Source of the DNA: a virus
Strand: one strand, 5' to 3'
IMG/VR virus record: IMGVR_UViG_3300021964_000087
Span: 1-55,237 of that record
DNA length: 55,237 nt
Every line of letters starts with the position of its first letter. The stretch's first letter is position 1. The notes under the pieces were generated by a model. It saw only the letters and a list, made by a program, of their open reading frames with translations, did not search any database and was not told where the DNA came from. Below are positions 22,901 through 31,613 of this stretch, piece by piece. A program made the position numbers and the translations under genes.

Positions 22901-23545
22901 ATGTGCGTGGATGTATTTAAACAAATGGATATAAAAGTATATGATGTAGTAGGATTTCCTCTCGTAGTAATTGATAATTTCTACAGTGAAAAATCTTGTG
23001 ATAGTATCTGGCAAGAATTATGCTTTTTGAATAGCGACGGTAGAAAATTAAAAATGCCAGAAGATACCGGTGGCGCAATACGCGAACAAGAGTCTGAAAC
23101 TATTTCTTTAAAAAAGAACAAAGGTTTAAGACTCGAGGATGCATACGCAGATAGGAATATTTCAAACATTTTTTTCGAAAATAGAAAAATTTTTGATGAA
23201 GAAATTGTTAAGAAATTAGAATCCATCAGTCCAATTTTTAGATATCTGTCATTATCAAATAGTGACGTAACTATTATGCATTATTATGAAAATAATGATT
23301 ACTATCTTGCACACAGGGACGGTGCTGCTATTACAGCCGTAAGTTGGTTTTATAAATTTCCAAAATCATTTAAGGGCGGCAATTTAAAATTTGAAAATGG
23401 GTTATCCATCGAATGTATTCATAATAGGACTGTTATATTTCCATCATTTTTAGAACATTCTGTGGATGAGATTATAATGGATCAAGAAAAAACAAGTAAT
23501 AATTATGGTAGATATTCCTTAACACATATGATTGGAGTTTATTAA
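22901..23545 (+). CDS. 2-oxoglutarate/Fe(II)-dependent oxygenase, island gene 1
   Basis: A 214-residue protein. The iron site reads H138-x-D140 in LAHRDG and H186 in FLEHS; R204 in RYSLTHM fits the 2-oxoglutarate salt bridge. The strand pattern SWFYKFPKSFKGGNL between them is that of prolyl-4-hydroxylase-like enzymes. Substrate unknown. The start is uncertain: ATG 22901 follows the promoter closely, but MDIKVYD at 22925 is also possible; neither has a Shine-Dalgarno. It is first in the island. Fe(II)/2OG chemistry is a safe class call; target is not. Confidence 0.85.
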   Translation: MCVDVFKQMDIKVYDVVGFPLVVIDNFYSEKSCDSIWQELCFLNSDGRKLKMPEDTGGAIREQESETISLKKNKGLRLEDAYADRNISNIFFENRKIFDEEIVKKLESISPIFRYLSLSNSDVTIMHYYENNDYYLAHRDGAAITAVSWFYKFPKSFKGGNLKFENGLSIECIHNRTVIFPSFLEHSVDEIIMDQEKTSNNYGRYSLTHMIGVY

Positions 23546-23560
23546 TGAAAGTGAGGGAAA

Positions 23561-24196
23561 ATGAGTAGAATGATTAATGGAATTTTTCCAGGAAGAATAG
23601 AGCCATCTGTTATGCTGGCTGGTAATATTGCTGTATATGAAAATATATGGCCAAATCCTGAACAAACTATAGAAGCGGCTAATAATGAATGTGCTAATCC
23701 AGAATCGGGAGCATACTGGCGGAGGGCAGAAACACACGGGCAGGGTGCTCATCAAACACACAGGACAAACAAACTTTTAGATATTACACATTTGGCTACT
23801 GTTAATGATAATAAACTTTTACAGAATATTCACAATCAGTTTTACATGTTATTGATGGCAGCCAGTGTTCCGTATGCTGAAAGATGTCAAATTACTGAAA
23901 CTTTATTTCATGAAGGTTATTGTTTGTTAAAATATTCAAACGATCAGGAATATAAACAACATTATGATACTGATACATCGGGTGGTAGAATTATTTCATG
24001 CATATGCTATCTTAATAATGACTTTGAAGGCGGAGAATTAGAATTTCCTAATTTTGATATTAAAATAAAACCACAGCCTGGAATGTTAATTTTATTTCCA
24101 TCAAATTATGCATATACGCACATTGCACACCCTGTAACTTCAGGAAAAAAATATGCATTAGTAACATGGATTAAAGATAGAGACCTTAACGCATGA
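23561..24196 (+). CDS. 2-oxoglutarate/Fe(II)-dependent oxygenase (P4H-like), island gene 2
   Basis: The best of the set: KQHYDTDTSGGRIISCICYL gives H134-x-D136, DFEGGELEF is the usual beta hairpin, GMLILFPS the strand before the distal His, then H187 in YTHIAHPV and K197 in SGKKYALVTW as the 2-oxoglutarate partner. This is the prolyl-4-hydroxylase pattern, so a peptidyl substrate is plausible but not proven. It starts 15 bases after the previous gene and ends in an ATGA overlap with the next. Confidence 0.9.
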   Translation: MSRMINGIFPGRIEPSVMLAGNIAVYENIWPNPEQTIEAANNECANPESGAYWRRAETHGQGAHQTHRTNKLLDITHLATVNDNKLLQNIHNQFYMLLMAASVPYAERCQITETLFHEGYCLLKYSNDQEYKQHYDTDTSGGRIISCICYLNNDFEGGELEFPNFDIKIKPQPGMLILFPSNYAYTHIAHPVTSGKKYALVTWIKDRDLNA

Positions 24197-24798
24197 GTTT
24201 CAAAGACAAAAAATACAGCATAGTTAGGTCAGTTATATCCGATGAATTGAGAGATTTTGTTACTCAGTATGCATTGTTTGACGAAATGCAGGATTTTAAC
24301 TTAGAAAAGGGTGATGGTCAGGTTCCGAATGCTCATTCAAAGTATGGAGACCCGGCAATGGAAACCGTTTTATTGAATCTTAAAAACCCCATGGAAGAGA
24401 CTACTGGATTAGAACTACTGCCGACCTATTCATACTACAGGGTATATAGAAAAGGCGATGATTTAAAACCGCACACTGATAGACCTTCTTGCGAAGTGTC
24501 GGCAACACTTTGTTTTAATTATAGTTATGATGATAATGTATACAACTATCCTATCTTTGTGGAGGGTAAAGAAATTATTCTTAAACCAGGAGATATGGTG
24601 GTATACAGAGGGTTAGAATTAAGTCATTGGAGAGAATCAATGAATGTAGGTGCCGATGATTGGCAAGTGCAGGGATTTTTTCATTATGTTGATGCAAATG
24701 GTCCTTATGCGGAGTGGCAAAATGATAAGAGAAACACAGTCGGTGAGCCTAGAGGAACACCTATTTCCAATCAACAAACACACATGGTTTGGAAATAA
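24193..24798 (+). CDS. 2-oxoglutarate/Fe(II)-dependent oxygenase, island gene 3
   Basis: A 201-residue protein. H94-x-D96 in LKPHTDRPSCE, then a strand SATLCFNY, EIILKPGDMVVYRGLE and H145 in LSHWRES are the iron-site landmarks; R147 may bind 2-oxoglutarate. It is less like prolyl hydroxylase than island gene 2, and more like small phage 2OG proteins. A C-terminal region with HYVDANGPYAEWQNDKR follows the core. The start overlaps the previous stop (ATGA) and the end overlaps the next start (TAATG), so it is translated with both neighbours. Confidence 0.85.
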   Translation: MSFKDKKYSIVRSVISDELRDFVTQYALFDEMQDFNLEKGDGQVPNAHSKYGDPAMETVLLNLKNPMEETTGLELLPTYSYYRVYRKGDDLKPHTDRPSCEVSATLCFNYSYDDNVYNYPIFVEGKEIILKPGDMVVYRGLELSHWRESMNVGADDWQVQGFFHYVDANGPYAEWQNDKRNTVGEPRGTPISNQQTHMVWK

Positions 24799-25484
24799 TG
24801 TCTATCAACATCTATTGGTGCTGTATCGAAAAGGAATGGATGAGAGCAGAACCTCCTATGCCTATTTTAAATTCTTTCTCTGAAGAAAATAAGTATACAG
24901 AATCTGGTATACTTAGATGTCCGGCAATGAGAGATGAAATGAACAATACGTTTTCGTTAAGTTCCATATATGATTATAATTTTACAATATCAGAAAATGA
25001 TGTTTCAAGTCCTATGTATGATCAAGAATTTTTCAATAAGCACATTATAATTAGATCTGTCAAGGAACGCATTTTTAGTTTTAGCCAAGAAATAATATTT
25101 TTTACGGATGAGCCTTCCCTAATGATGAGTGCAAACTTGCACCCTTATCTAGAAAATAATGAAATAACCAAAAGATGTATTTCATTGCCTGGAAAATTTG
25201 ACATAGGTAAATGGTTTAGAACCGTAGAATACGGATTCAAATTAAATGAAAATTTTAATGAATTTAAAATTAATATGGGTGATGTTTATCAATACATTAC
25301 CTTCCATACAAACGAAAAGATTGTTTTTAAACAATTTTATAAAACAGACAAGATTCAACAAATGCTTTATGATACTAGAGATATCAGATCAAATCGAAAA
25401 AACTTTGTTTTACTTGATTGGTTTTATAAAAAATTTAGATTCAAAAATTTTGTTCTTGATGAAATAAAGAAAAATTTAGTATGA
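24798..25484 (+). CDS. Conserved hypothetical, island gene 4 (228 aa)
   Basis: Not an oxygenase by motif. It starts MSINIYWCCIEKEWMRAEPP, has the segments IIIRSVKERIFSFSQEIIFF, CISLPGKFDIGKWFRTVEYG and GDVYQYITFHTNEKI, and ends helical. I recall similar proteins beside 2OG oxygenases in marine phages, but with no function. I chose the ATG at 24798 because it overlaps the previous stop (TAATG). The association with oxygenases suggests it is a partner or substrate carrier, which is only inference. Confidence 0.7.
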   Translation: MSINIYWCCIEKEWMRAEPPMPILNSFSEENKYTESGILRCPAMRDEMNNTFSLSSIYDYNFTISENDVSSPMYDQEFFNKHIIIRSVKERIFSFSQEIIFFTDEPSLMMSANLHPYLENNEITKRCISLPGKFDIGKWFRTVEYGFKLNENFNEFKINMGDVYQYITFHTNEKIVFKQFYKTDKIQQMLYDTRDIRSNRKNFVLLDWFYKKFRFKNFVLDEIKKNLV

Positions 25485-26110
25485 TGGAAATGATAGACCT
25501 TTTTTCTACAAAAATATACAAAACAAAAATTGATAAAAATTTGTATAATTATGATGAACTTTTGTCAATTATTGAAGAAAATTATAAAATTCAACCAAGT
25601 AGGTTGGACGTAACAGATTTTACTGCTAATACTCATAACTACTATGAGGGATGGAATAACGAAAAATTTAAAAAATTAAATTTAGAATATCTATCAAAAA
25701 TTTATTTTAAAGAAACTAAAAAATTCTTTACTTACTATAAAATTGAAGAGAATGTAGATTGGTCAATGTCGATTGTAAACCTAAGCGCAAGTAAAAAACA
25801 TCAAGGTATTGCTATACACGACCATCTTCCTGCCTTCTATTCAACTGTTCATTATCTAAGATTAACACAAGAGCAGCAAAAAATAAGATTTTTTAATCCG
25901 TTAAGCATAGGAAAATATACAGGGTCTTTATATAATCTTGACAAGATAAAAAACCATATTGATAATTCAAACCTATATCAATCTTGGACTTTTGATGTAG
26001 AAGAAGATGATATGATATTTTTTCCATCATATTTAGAGCATGATGTAGTTTATGGTGAAACTGATGATTTGCGAATTTCTATATCTAATAATATTTATTT
26101 GGAACAATAA
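25481..26110 (+). CDS. 2-oxoglutarate/Fe(II)-dependent oxygenase, island gene 5
   Basis: A 209-residue protein of the 2OG-FeII_Oxy_5-like type, starting IDLFSTKIYKTKI. The proximal motif is GIAIHDHLPAFYSTVHYL (H113 and H115 region, followed by the usual YSTVHYL strand); the distal His is H187 in YLEHDVVYGE, with R198 near the end. It is the closest in the island to the protein at 883-1464. ATGA overlap at the start, TAATG at the end leads straight to the first halogenase. Confidence 0.8.
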   Translation: MMEMIDLFSTKIYKTKIDKNLYNYDELLSIIEENYKIQPSRLDVTDFTANTHNYYEGWNNEKFKKLNLEYLSKIYFKETKKFFTYYKIEENVDWSMSIVNLSASKKHQGIAIHDHLPAFYSTVHYLRLTQEQQKIRFFNPLSIGKYTGSLYNLDKIKNHIDNSNLYQSWTFDVEEDDMIFFPSYLEHDVVYGETDDLRISISNNIYLEQ

Positions 26111-27567
26111 TGAAAGAAATAAAGAAAATTTTAATTGTAGGTGGCGGAACTGCTGGATTAATTACGGCACTAATTCTTAAGAAGCATTTAAACATGCAGG
26201 TTGATGTTGTATATTCCAAAGATATAGGAATTATTGGTGTAGGTGAAGGATCAACCGAACACTTCAGGGATTTCTTACAATTCGTAGGCATCGATCATTA
26301 CGAATTACTTAAACAGTGTGATGCTACATACAAGTCAGGAATAATGTTTAAGGATTGGGGTTCAAAGGATTATCTACATAATGTGGGCGAACCCTTTAAC
26401 AATAGAGTGGGCCAGTATCCTATGGTTTATGCTAATCAAATAGCCAAAGGAGATACAATAGTAACTTCTCCGTTACTATGGAAAAATAAAATTAACAAAT
26501 GGTTTATCAACCAGAGAGAAGAGTTTCCATTTAATCAATTTCATTTTAACACACATAAATTAAACGACTTTCTAATAACCATTGCAAAGGACATGGGCGT
26601 TGGTCTTTATGATGATAAAATCGTAGATGTTATATTAGATGAGTCTGGAGATATAGCATATCTACAAGGAGAAAAAACTCTACATAATTATGACTTCTAT
26701 ATTGATTCAACAGGGTTTAGAAGAATATTAATGAATAAACTAGGTGCTAGGTGGGAGTCTTTTGGAAAATATCTAAAAATGAAGTCTGCAATTACATTTC
26801 CTACAGGAGACACTGAAGAATATAATTTATGGACGCTGGCAAAGGCCATGAAAAATGGATGGATGTTTAGGATCCCTGTTTGGGGTAGGCATGGTAATGG
26901 TTACATATATGACAGTGATTATACCGATGCTGAACAGGCAAAAAAAGAAGTAGAAGAATACTTTGGACATGATATTGAGGTAGGCAAGGAATTTAATTTT
27001 GATCCAGGTAAATTAGATAGAGCATGGATAAGAAATTGTGTTGCCGTAGGACTTAGTGGCAGTTTTGTCGAACCGTTAGAGGCAACTAGTATCGGTTCTT
27101 CCATAGTCCAAAGTTTTATGCTGATGCATAAAATTGTTAATTATGATCAAAACACAATTGACAAATATAATAAATCGTTTGATGACATTCTATACAACAT
27201 AAGAGATTTCATTATTCTACATTATATAAATGATAGAAGAGATTCTGATTTCTGGAAAGACATTAGCAAATTAGAACTTCCAGAGTCGCTATTAAAAAAT
27301 ATAGAAACTTGGAAAAACAAATTACCGCTTGATGAAGATTTTAATACGGTATCAGATTATGTTCTATTTAAGGCTGCAAACTTTACCGTAGTTATGGAAG
27401 GATTAAATCTCTTCAACCGAGAAAACATAATTAAAGAATATAATTCATATCAATATCAATTTAAGGATTATGCCGTAGGAGATTTAAGGCATCATTTTGA
27501 GTTTAATAAATCAATAACAACTATAGGTCACAAAGAATATATTTCCATAATAAGAAAATATTTTTAA
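26110..27567 (+). CDS. Flavin-dependent tryptophan-halogenase-like protein 1 (485 aa)
   Basis: The FAD-binding start is ILIVGGGTAGLITA (residues 8-20). K75 in ATYKSGIMF matches the catalytic Lys of tryptophan halogenases (K79 in PrnA). E324 in SFVEPLEATSIG matches the second catalytic-site Glu region. The signature WxWxIP is altered: GWMFRIP at 250-256 has Phe at the second Trp position. Such enzymes use FADH2 and O2 to form HOCl or HOBr and halogenate electron-rich rings. Substrate and partner flavin reductase unknown. It overlaps the previous gene (TAATG) and the convergent 155-aa gene by 4 bases. It may be a halogenase or a related FAD monooxygenase. Confidence 0.85.
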   Translation: MKEIKKILIVGGGTAGLITALILKKHLNMQVDVVYSKDIGIIGVGEGSTEHFRDFLQFVGIDHYELLKQCDATYKSGIMFKDWGSKDYLHNVGEPFNNRVGQYPMVYANQIAKGDTIVTSPLLWKNKINKWFINQREEFPFNQFHFNTHKLNDFLITIAKDMGVGLYDDKIVDVILDESGDIAYLQGEKTLHNYDFYIDSTGFRRILMNKLGARWESFGKYLKMKSAITFPTGDTEEYNLWTLAKAMKNGWMFRIPVWGRHGNGYIYDSDYTDAEQAKKEVEEYFGHDIEVGKEFNFDPGKLDRAWIRNCVAVGLSGSFVEPLEATSIGSSIVQSFMLMHKIVNYDQNTIDKYNKSFDDILYNIRDFIILHYINDRRDSDFWKDISKLELPESLLKNIETWKNKLPLDEDFNTVSDYVLFKAANFTVVMEGLNLFNRENIIKEYNSYQYQFKDYAVGDLRHHFEFNKSITTIGHKEYISIIRKYF

Positions 27568-28031
27568 ATATCTTTAGTAGGAAAAATAAAAGTATTTGGG
27601 TCAGGTTTAGGATCATTATATACCCAGGCTTTATCATCAGGAATCCATGTGTTATAAACCTGTAAATCCATACCTAATTCCTTAGCTCTCTTGAATACTT
27701 TTTTCTGAGCACCTTGCCCGTAATAGGTTTCTATTTTTTTAGAATCGACTGAAACTCCATCCACTACCCTTGGTGCATTTCTATTATCATAGCCTGTAAT
27801 TACCATATAAAATTCTGCATAAGGTTGCCAGGCTGCATACACTCCAGCACCGCCCATTCCAATGGATATTACTTCCCAAATATCAACATCTTCTACCGTC
27901 ATTTCTCTTTTGTAGTCCCAGTCGGTTTTTGGTGGTAAAACTACTTTATCCGAATCCATCCAATTTGAATCCCATAATTCGTCCTGATCCACTCTGGTTA
28001 GTATATTGTATGTTGTTTTAAATTGAGGCAT
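27564..28031 (-). CDS. Hypothetical protein, paralogue of the 113-aa gene (155 aa)
   Basis: Shares the plan of the protein at 21982-22323 (FKTT start, VDIWEVISIGMGGAGVYAAW centre, LGMDLQVYNTWIPD) plus a C-terminal extension with DPKPDPNTFIFPT. Soluble; no catalytic motif seen. It interrupts the plus-strand halogenase island, lying convergent to halogenase 1 and divergent from halogenase 2. It may be a fibre accessory protein; the pair bracket most of the island, suggesting insertion between or duplication of them. Confidence 0.65.
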   Translation of the reverse strand: MPQFKTTYNILTRVDQDELWDSNWMDSDKVVLPPKTDWDYKREMTVEDVDIWEVISIGMGGAGVYAAWQPYAEFYMVITGYDNRNAPRVVDGVSVDSKKIETYYGQGAQKKVFKRAKELGMDLQVYNTWIPDDKAWVYNDPKPDPNTFIFPTKDI

Positions 28032-28068
28032 TTTAAATCCAGTTCGTTATATATGTTTATAGTTGGTC

Positions 28069-28076
28069 TATAAATA
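28069..28076 (+). promoter_or_regulatory. Late promoter, halogenase 2
   Basis: TATAAATA on the plus strand, 26 bases before the ATG at 28103, leaving room for the AGGAAA ribosome site. It is a full late-consensus match and is adjacent to a divergent minus-strand core. Confidence 0.7.
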
Positions 28077-28085
28077 CTTTAAATT

Positions 28086-28091
28086 TATTTA
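28086..28091 (-). promoter_or_regulatory. Late promoter core, 155-aa gene
   Basis: GATAAATAAAT on the minus strand, about 55 bases upstream of the start at 28031; divergent from the halogenase 2 promoter. Confidence 0.45.
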
Positions 28092-28102
28092 TCAGGAAAC
28101 AC

Positions 28103-29695
28103 ATGCTCAAAAATTTAAATAAGATAGTCATAGTAGGAGGCGGTAGTGCAGGATGGATGACTGCTTCCATACTAATAAAGTTTTTTCCAAATTATGATAT
28201 TTCATTGATAGAAAGCCCCGATTATCCTACCGTAGGAGTGGGAGAAAGCACGTTGCTTGGAATACGAAATTACGCAAATTTTCTAGAAATTGATGAAAAA
28301 GATTTCATGTCAAAAACAGATGCTAGTTATAAAATGAGCATTAAATTTACGGATTTTTATGAAAAAAATGACGGTGGATTTCACTATCCTTTTGGGTTTC
28401 CTCATCTAGAGGGAACAAATAGAGGCATATATGATTGGTTTATTAAGAAAGCACTTTATCCTGATACCCCTAATAATGATTTTGCAAGATATTTTTTCCC
28501 ATCAGCAGCGTTATACGAACAGAATAAATTTAGTAACAATTTAGATAACAAATTCTTAGGATGGGATCATCAGCATCATACATCCTATCACTTTGATGCT
28601 ACTAAATTTGGTAATTGGCTTAGAGATAACTATTCAATTCCTAGAGGAGTAAGATTAATTAAATCTACCGTTATTGAGTCAATTGTAGGTAACGATGGAA
28701 TAGAAAAATTAATTCTATCTAACGGTGAATCAATCAGTGCTGATCTATTTGTGGATTGCACAGGGTTTAAGAGTTTGCTATTAGGTAAAGCACTGCAAAC
28801 TAAGTTTAATGATTTTTCTCACATGCTTCCTAACAATAGAGCTTGGGCAACTAGGATACCATATAAGAATCAAGATGAAGAACTAGAACCTTTTACAAAT
28901 TGCACAGCACTAGGGAATGGTTGGGTATGGAACATTCCCAGTTGGTCAAGACTAGGAACGGGTTATGTTTACAGTGATAACTTTATCGACCCAGAAGATG
29001 CTAAAGAAGAATTTAAACAGCATCTAATGTCAGATAAAATGATTCATCCTAGATCGCAACAAGAAGTCGACTCGCTTGAATTTAAGGATATTCCCATGCG
29101 TGTGGGAATACACGACGAGTTGTTTGTGAAAAATGTTGTTGCTATTGGGCTGAGTGCTGGATTTATAGAACCCTTAGAATCGAACGGTTTGTTCAGCGTT
29201 CATAGTTTTCTAGATAAACTGATTAAGGTATTGCTTTCAGGATCAGTAAATCAATTTGATAGAGATTGTTTTAATGCTGCATGCAAAGGACAGTTTCAAA
29301 ATTTTGCTGATTTTGTTGCCATGCACTATGCATTTAGTAAAAGAAACGATACCGAATATTGGAAGGCAAATAACAATAGAGTATATGATCGAGAAATGAT
29401 AAATTTAAAACACAGTCATAACGGAGTGGGATTTTTTGATTATATGAATACCAAAAACTTCAGTAAGGATTCTTTAAGCACAGGCCTTGGATTAATATGG
29501 ATATCCACTGGAATGAATCATCATCTTGTTGATAGCATTGATGTATTAAATTGGCAATATGAGGAAGATGCTAATTTCAAAGAAGATTTTGCGGAGTTTT
29601 TTAATGATCGTCACGAACTCATAAAAAAAGTGTGGGAAGAAGCAAAACTCCAACCCACACTATACGAATATCTTAAGAAAAATATCTATAACTAA
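28103..29695 (+). CDS. Flavin-dependent tryptophan-halogenase-like protein 2 (530 aa)
   Basis: All halogenase landmarks are intact: GGGSAG in IVIVGGGSAGWMT at the N-terminus, K77 in ASYKMSIKF, the signature GWVWNIPSW at residues 273-281 (WxWxIP), and E359 in GFIEPLESNGLF. Its length fits the family and the cyanophage Syn10 halogenase VirX1, which was shown to accept many substrates and favour iodide. Substrate here is unknown. The gene has its own TATAAATA promoter and AGGAAA site and ends 6 bases before the convergent adhesin gene. Confidence 0.93.
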   Translation: MLKNLNKIVIVGGGSAGWMTASILIKFFPNYDISLIESPDYPTVGVGESTLLGIRNYANFLEIDEKDFMSKTDASYKMSIKFTDFYEKNDGGFHYPFGFPHLEGTNRGIYDWFIKKALYPDTPNNDFARYFFPSAALYEQNKFSNNLDNKFLGWDHQHHTSYHFDATKFGNWLRDNYSIPRGVRLIKSTVIESIVGNDGIEKLILSNGESISADLFVDCTGFKSLLLGKALQTKFNDFSHMLPNNRAWATRIPYKNQDEELEPFTNCTALGNGWVWNIPSWSRLGTGYVYSDNFIDPEDAKEEFKQHLMSDKMIHPRSQQEVDSLEFKDIPMRVGIHDELFVKNVVAIGLSAGFIEPLESNGLFSVHSFLDKLIKVLLSGSVNQFDRDCFNAACKGQFQNFADFVAMHYAFSKRNDTEYWKANNNRVYDREMINLKHSHNGVGFFDYMNTKNFSKDSLSTGLGLIWISTGMNHHLVDSIDVLNWQYEEDANFKEDFAEFFNDRHELIKKVWEEAKLQPTLYEYLKKNIYN

Positions 29696-29701
29696 ACAAC
29701 A

Positions 29702-30679
29702 CTATTGCGGATATCTAATGATTACGATTCCTGAACCGCCTGTTCCACCGTTTGATGTTCCACCGCCCGTGTAGTAGCCACCACCACCGCCAGCGCCTCT
29801 GCCGTTGGTTCCTGATTCGCCGCCGCCGTTGGGTCTAAACTGTGCATCCGATGAGGAGCCTCTACCAGCGCCGCCTGGATGCCCGCCCTGTGTTGTGGTC
29901 CATGAACTCTGCGTTCCGCTGACGTGGCTTCCGCCACCTCCGCCACCTGCTCTAACAACAGCAGATCCCGAAATTGATGAAGATCTTCCTGAACCGCCCT
30001 GGCGTCCGTTAGGGTTTCCACCACCACCACCGCCACCACCGCCGGTGTGCGTTCCTGATCCAGTGCCGCTTGTGAGGTTTCCACAATTATAACCATTTGC
30101 GCCAGTATTGAACGTCGAACCAGTGTTTGATACTCCTGGTTGTGATGCTGGTCCGCCACTACCAGAGGGATCAGAGGGTCCAGTGCCGCCGCCTCCTGAG
30201 CCGCCTGACTGGCCTGTAGTCGGACCCTGCCATGATCCTCCTCGACCGCCGCCGTTGGCTGTTAAACCGTTAAATGTAGAATTTCCGCCTGCTGTTCCAA
30301 TTGGTGTGCTTGAATAGTTTGTTGAACCTTCACCGCCACCACCGACGCCAACTGGAAATGAACCTGCCGATACTGAGCTCGAGCCTTCAACGTAGCCTCC
30401 GGCTCCACCACCACCACCGATGCAGCCACCACCGCCACCACCGCCAATCAATAACCACTCTATATCAAGTGTTGCTGATTGTAGATGTGCCATGGCTGGG
30501 TTGTTGGCATGGGTGTTTGTTACCGTAAAATTGTGTGCTTCTTCTGTATTGGTAAACATGTGTATAACATATCCACCAGCAGTTATTACTGAGTTACCTC
30601 CAGTAACTTCAAATACATCTGAATTTTTTGTGCTTGCGGGCACATCATGGTTTTTTCTTAGTGAACTTATAAATGGCAT
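29702..30679 (-). CDS. Glycine-rich receptor-binding adhesin candidate (325 aa)
   Basis: About 75 N-terminal residues form a normal domain (SVITAGGYVIHMFTNTE). The rest is dominated by Gly stretches alternating with short Ser/Thr/Asn loops and ends GGSGIVIIRYPQ, the usual ending of the Gly-rich phage tail family. In phage S16 gp38 such stretches pack as polyglycine helices that display variable loops to bind the host. This is thus a good candidate for the distal receptor-binding protein. ACGGAGA precedes the ATG. It lies directly downstream of the trimeric-type fibre genes and convergent with halogenase 2. Confidence 0.8.
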   Translation of the reverse strand: MPFISSLRKNHDVPASTKNSDVFEVTGGNSVITAGGYVIHMFTNTEEAHNFTVTNTHANNPAMAHLQSATLDIEWLLIGGGGGGGCIGGGGGAGGYVEGSSSVSAGSFPVGVGGGGEGSTNYSSTPIGTAGGNSTFNGLTANGGGRGGSWQGPTTGQSGGSGGGGTGPSDPSGSGGPASQPGVSNTGSTFNTGANGYNCGNLTSGTGSGTHTGGGGGGGGGNPNGRQGGSGRSSSISGSAVVRAGGGGGGSHVSGTQSSWTTTQGGHPGGAGRGSSSDAQFRPNGGGESGTNGRGAGGGGGYYTGGGTSNGGTGGSGIVIIRYPQ

Positions 30680-30698
30680 ATTTTGTCTCCGTTATACG

Positions 30699-31595
30699 TT
30701 ATGATACTGATAACGTTCCTCCTCCAGTGCTTGTAAATGTAAAGATACTAAATCCTGCCGCTGCACTTGGAGTTCCACCAGTTGCTGATGCGCTAAGATT
30801 CTTAGGAACATCCACAATGTTCCACTCATTAGTTGATCTCTTTCTTATGTAAAATTCTTCGCTTGTTGCAATAGTTCCTGTCTTGTTCAGAGTTACTCCG
30901 CCTTCTGCTGCTATTGTAACTGAGTCTGCTGTTGATGTTCTGTATATATATACCACCGCTCCTATTGGAAAGGCTGCTGTAGCATTACTTGGAATTGTGA
31001 GTGTTGCAGCAGTAGGATTATTCATAGTAACTACTTTGTCCTGATCAGTCAGTGCTAGTGTATGACTTGCAGTGTATGTCACTTCCTGTCTTAGTGATCT
31101 TACCGTTCCGCTAAATGTTCCTTCTACTGCCTCTAATCTTCCCGGATCCGGATAGTATTTTAATCTTGAACTTGCTGTTTTAACATTTAACAGTGTTCCG
31201 CTTGTTGCTAATCCAAAAATAGGATAGTTTGGATCTGTATCCGAAGAATCCTCAGCAATCTGTGCACCTGTTGTTACCCAACTAAGTGTTCCTGATGCGT
31301 TTGATACTAAAGATTGATTTGCTGCTGTTGCATCTGCATCCGGAAGTGTCCATGTTACATTTGATCCAACTGTGGCAGGAGACTTAAATGCAACGTAATT
31401 ACTGCTATCACTATCCGCAAATCTTAAATCGTTGGCTGATCTTATTTGTTGAGGACCATCAACGCTGAAAACACCAGTTCCTTCTGGATCAATTGTAATA
31501 TCAGTGTTGTCTACGGCTGTTAGTGTATTTTCAATGATGGTGAAACCACCCATTCCTGAACCACCTGCTATACCACCATGCTGTCTTCTTGCCAT
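30699..31595 (-). CDS. Fibre-like virion protein (298 aa)
   Basis: Begins MARRQHGGIAGGSGMGG, then beta-rich sequence with NNPTAATLTIPSNATAAFPIG and GSNVTWTLPDADATAANQSL, both typical of phage fibre and collar proteins. A short C-terminal segment FSIFTFTSTGGG follows. No catalytic residues seen. AGGAAA precedes the ATG. Probably one of the short or side fibres; the TLTIPxNAxxxFPIG motif is a common phage fibre motif but its structure is not known to me. Confidence 0.7.
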   Translation of the reverse strand: MARRQHGGIAGGSGMGGFTIIENTLTAVDNTDITIDPEGTGVFSVDGPQQIRSANDLRFADSDSSNYVAFKSPATVGSNVTWTLPDADATAANQSLVSNASGTLSWVTTGAQIAEDSSDTDPNYPIFGLATSGTLLNVKTASSRLKYYPDPGRLEAVEGTFSGTVRSLRQEVTYTASHTLALTDQDKVVTMNNPTAATLTIPSNATAAFPIGAVVYIYRTSTADSVTIAAEGGVTLNKTGTIATSEEFYIRKRSTNEWNIVDVPKNLSASATGGTPSAAAGFSIFTFTSTGGGTLSVS

Positions 31596-31613
31596 TTTGC
31601 TTTCCTATTGTCC

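Noticed and set aside
29722-30704. Pro-rich frames opposite the Gly-rich adhesin
   Set aside because: They are shadows: GGN codons give Pro/His/Arg-rich frames on the other strand.
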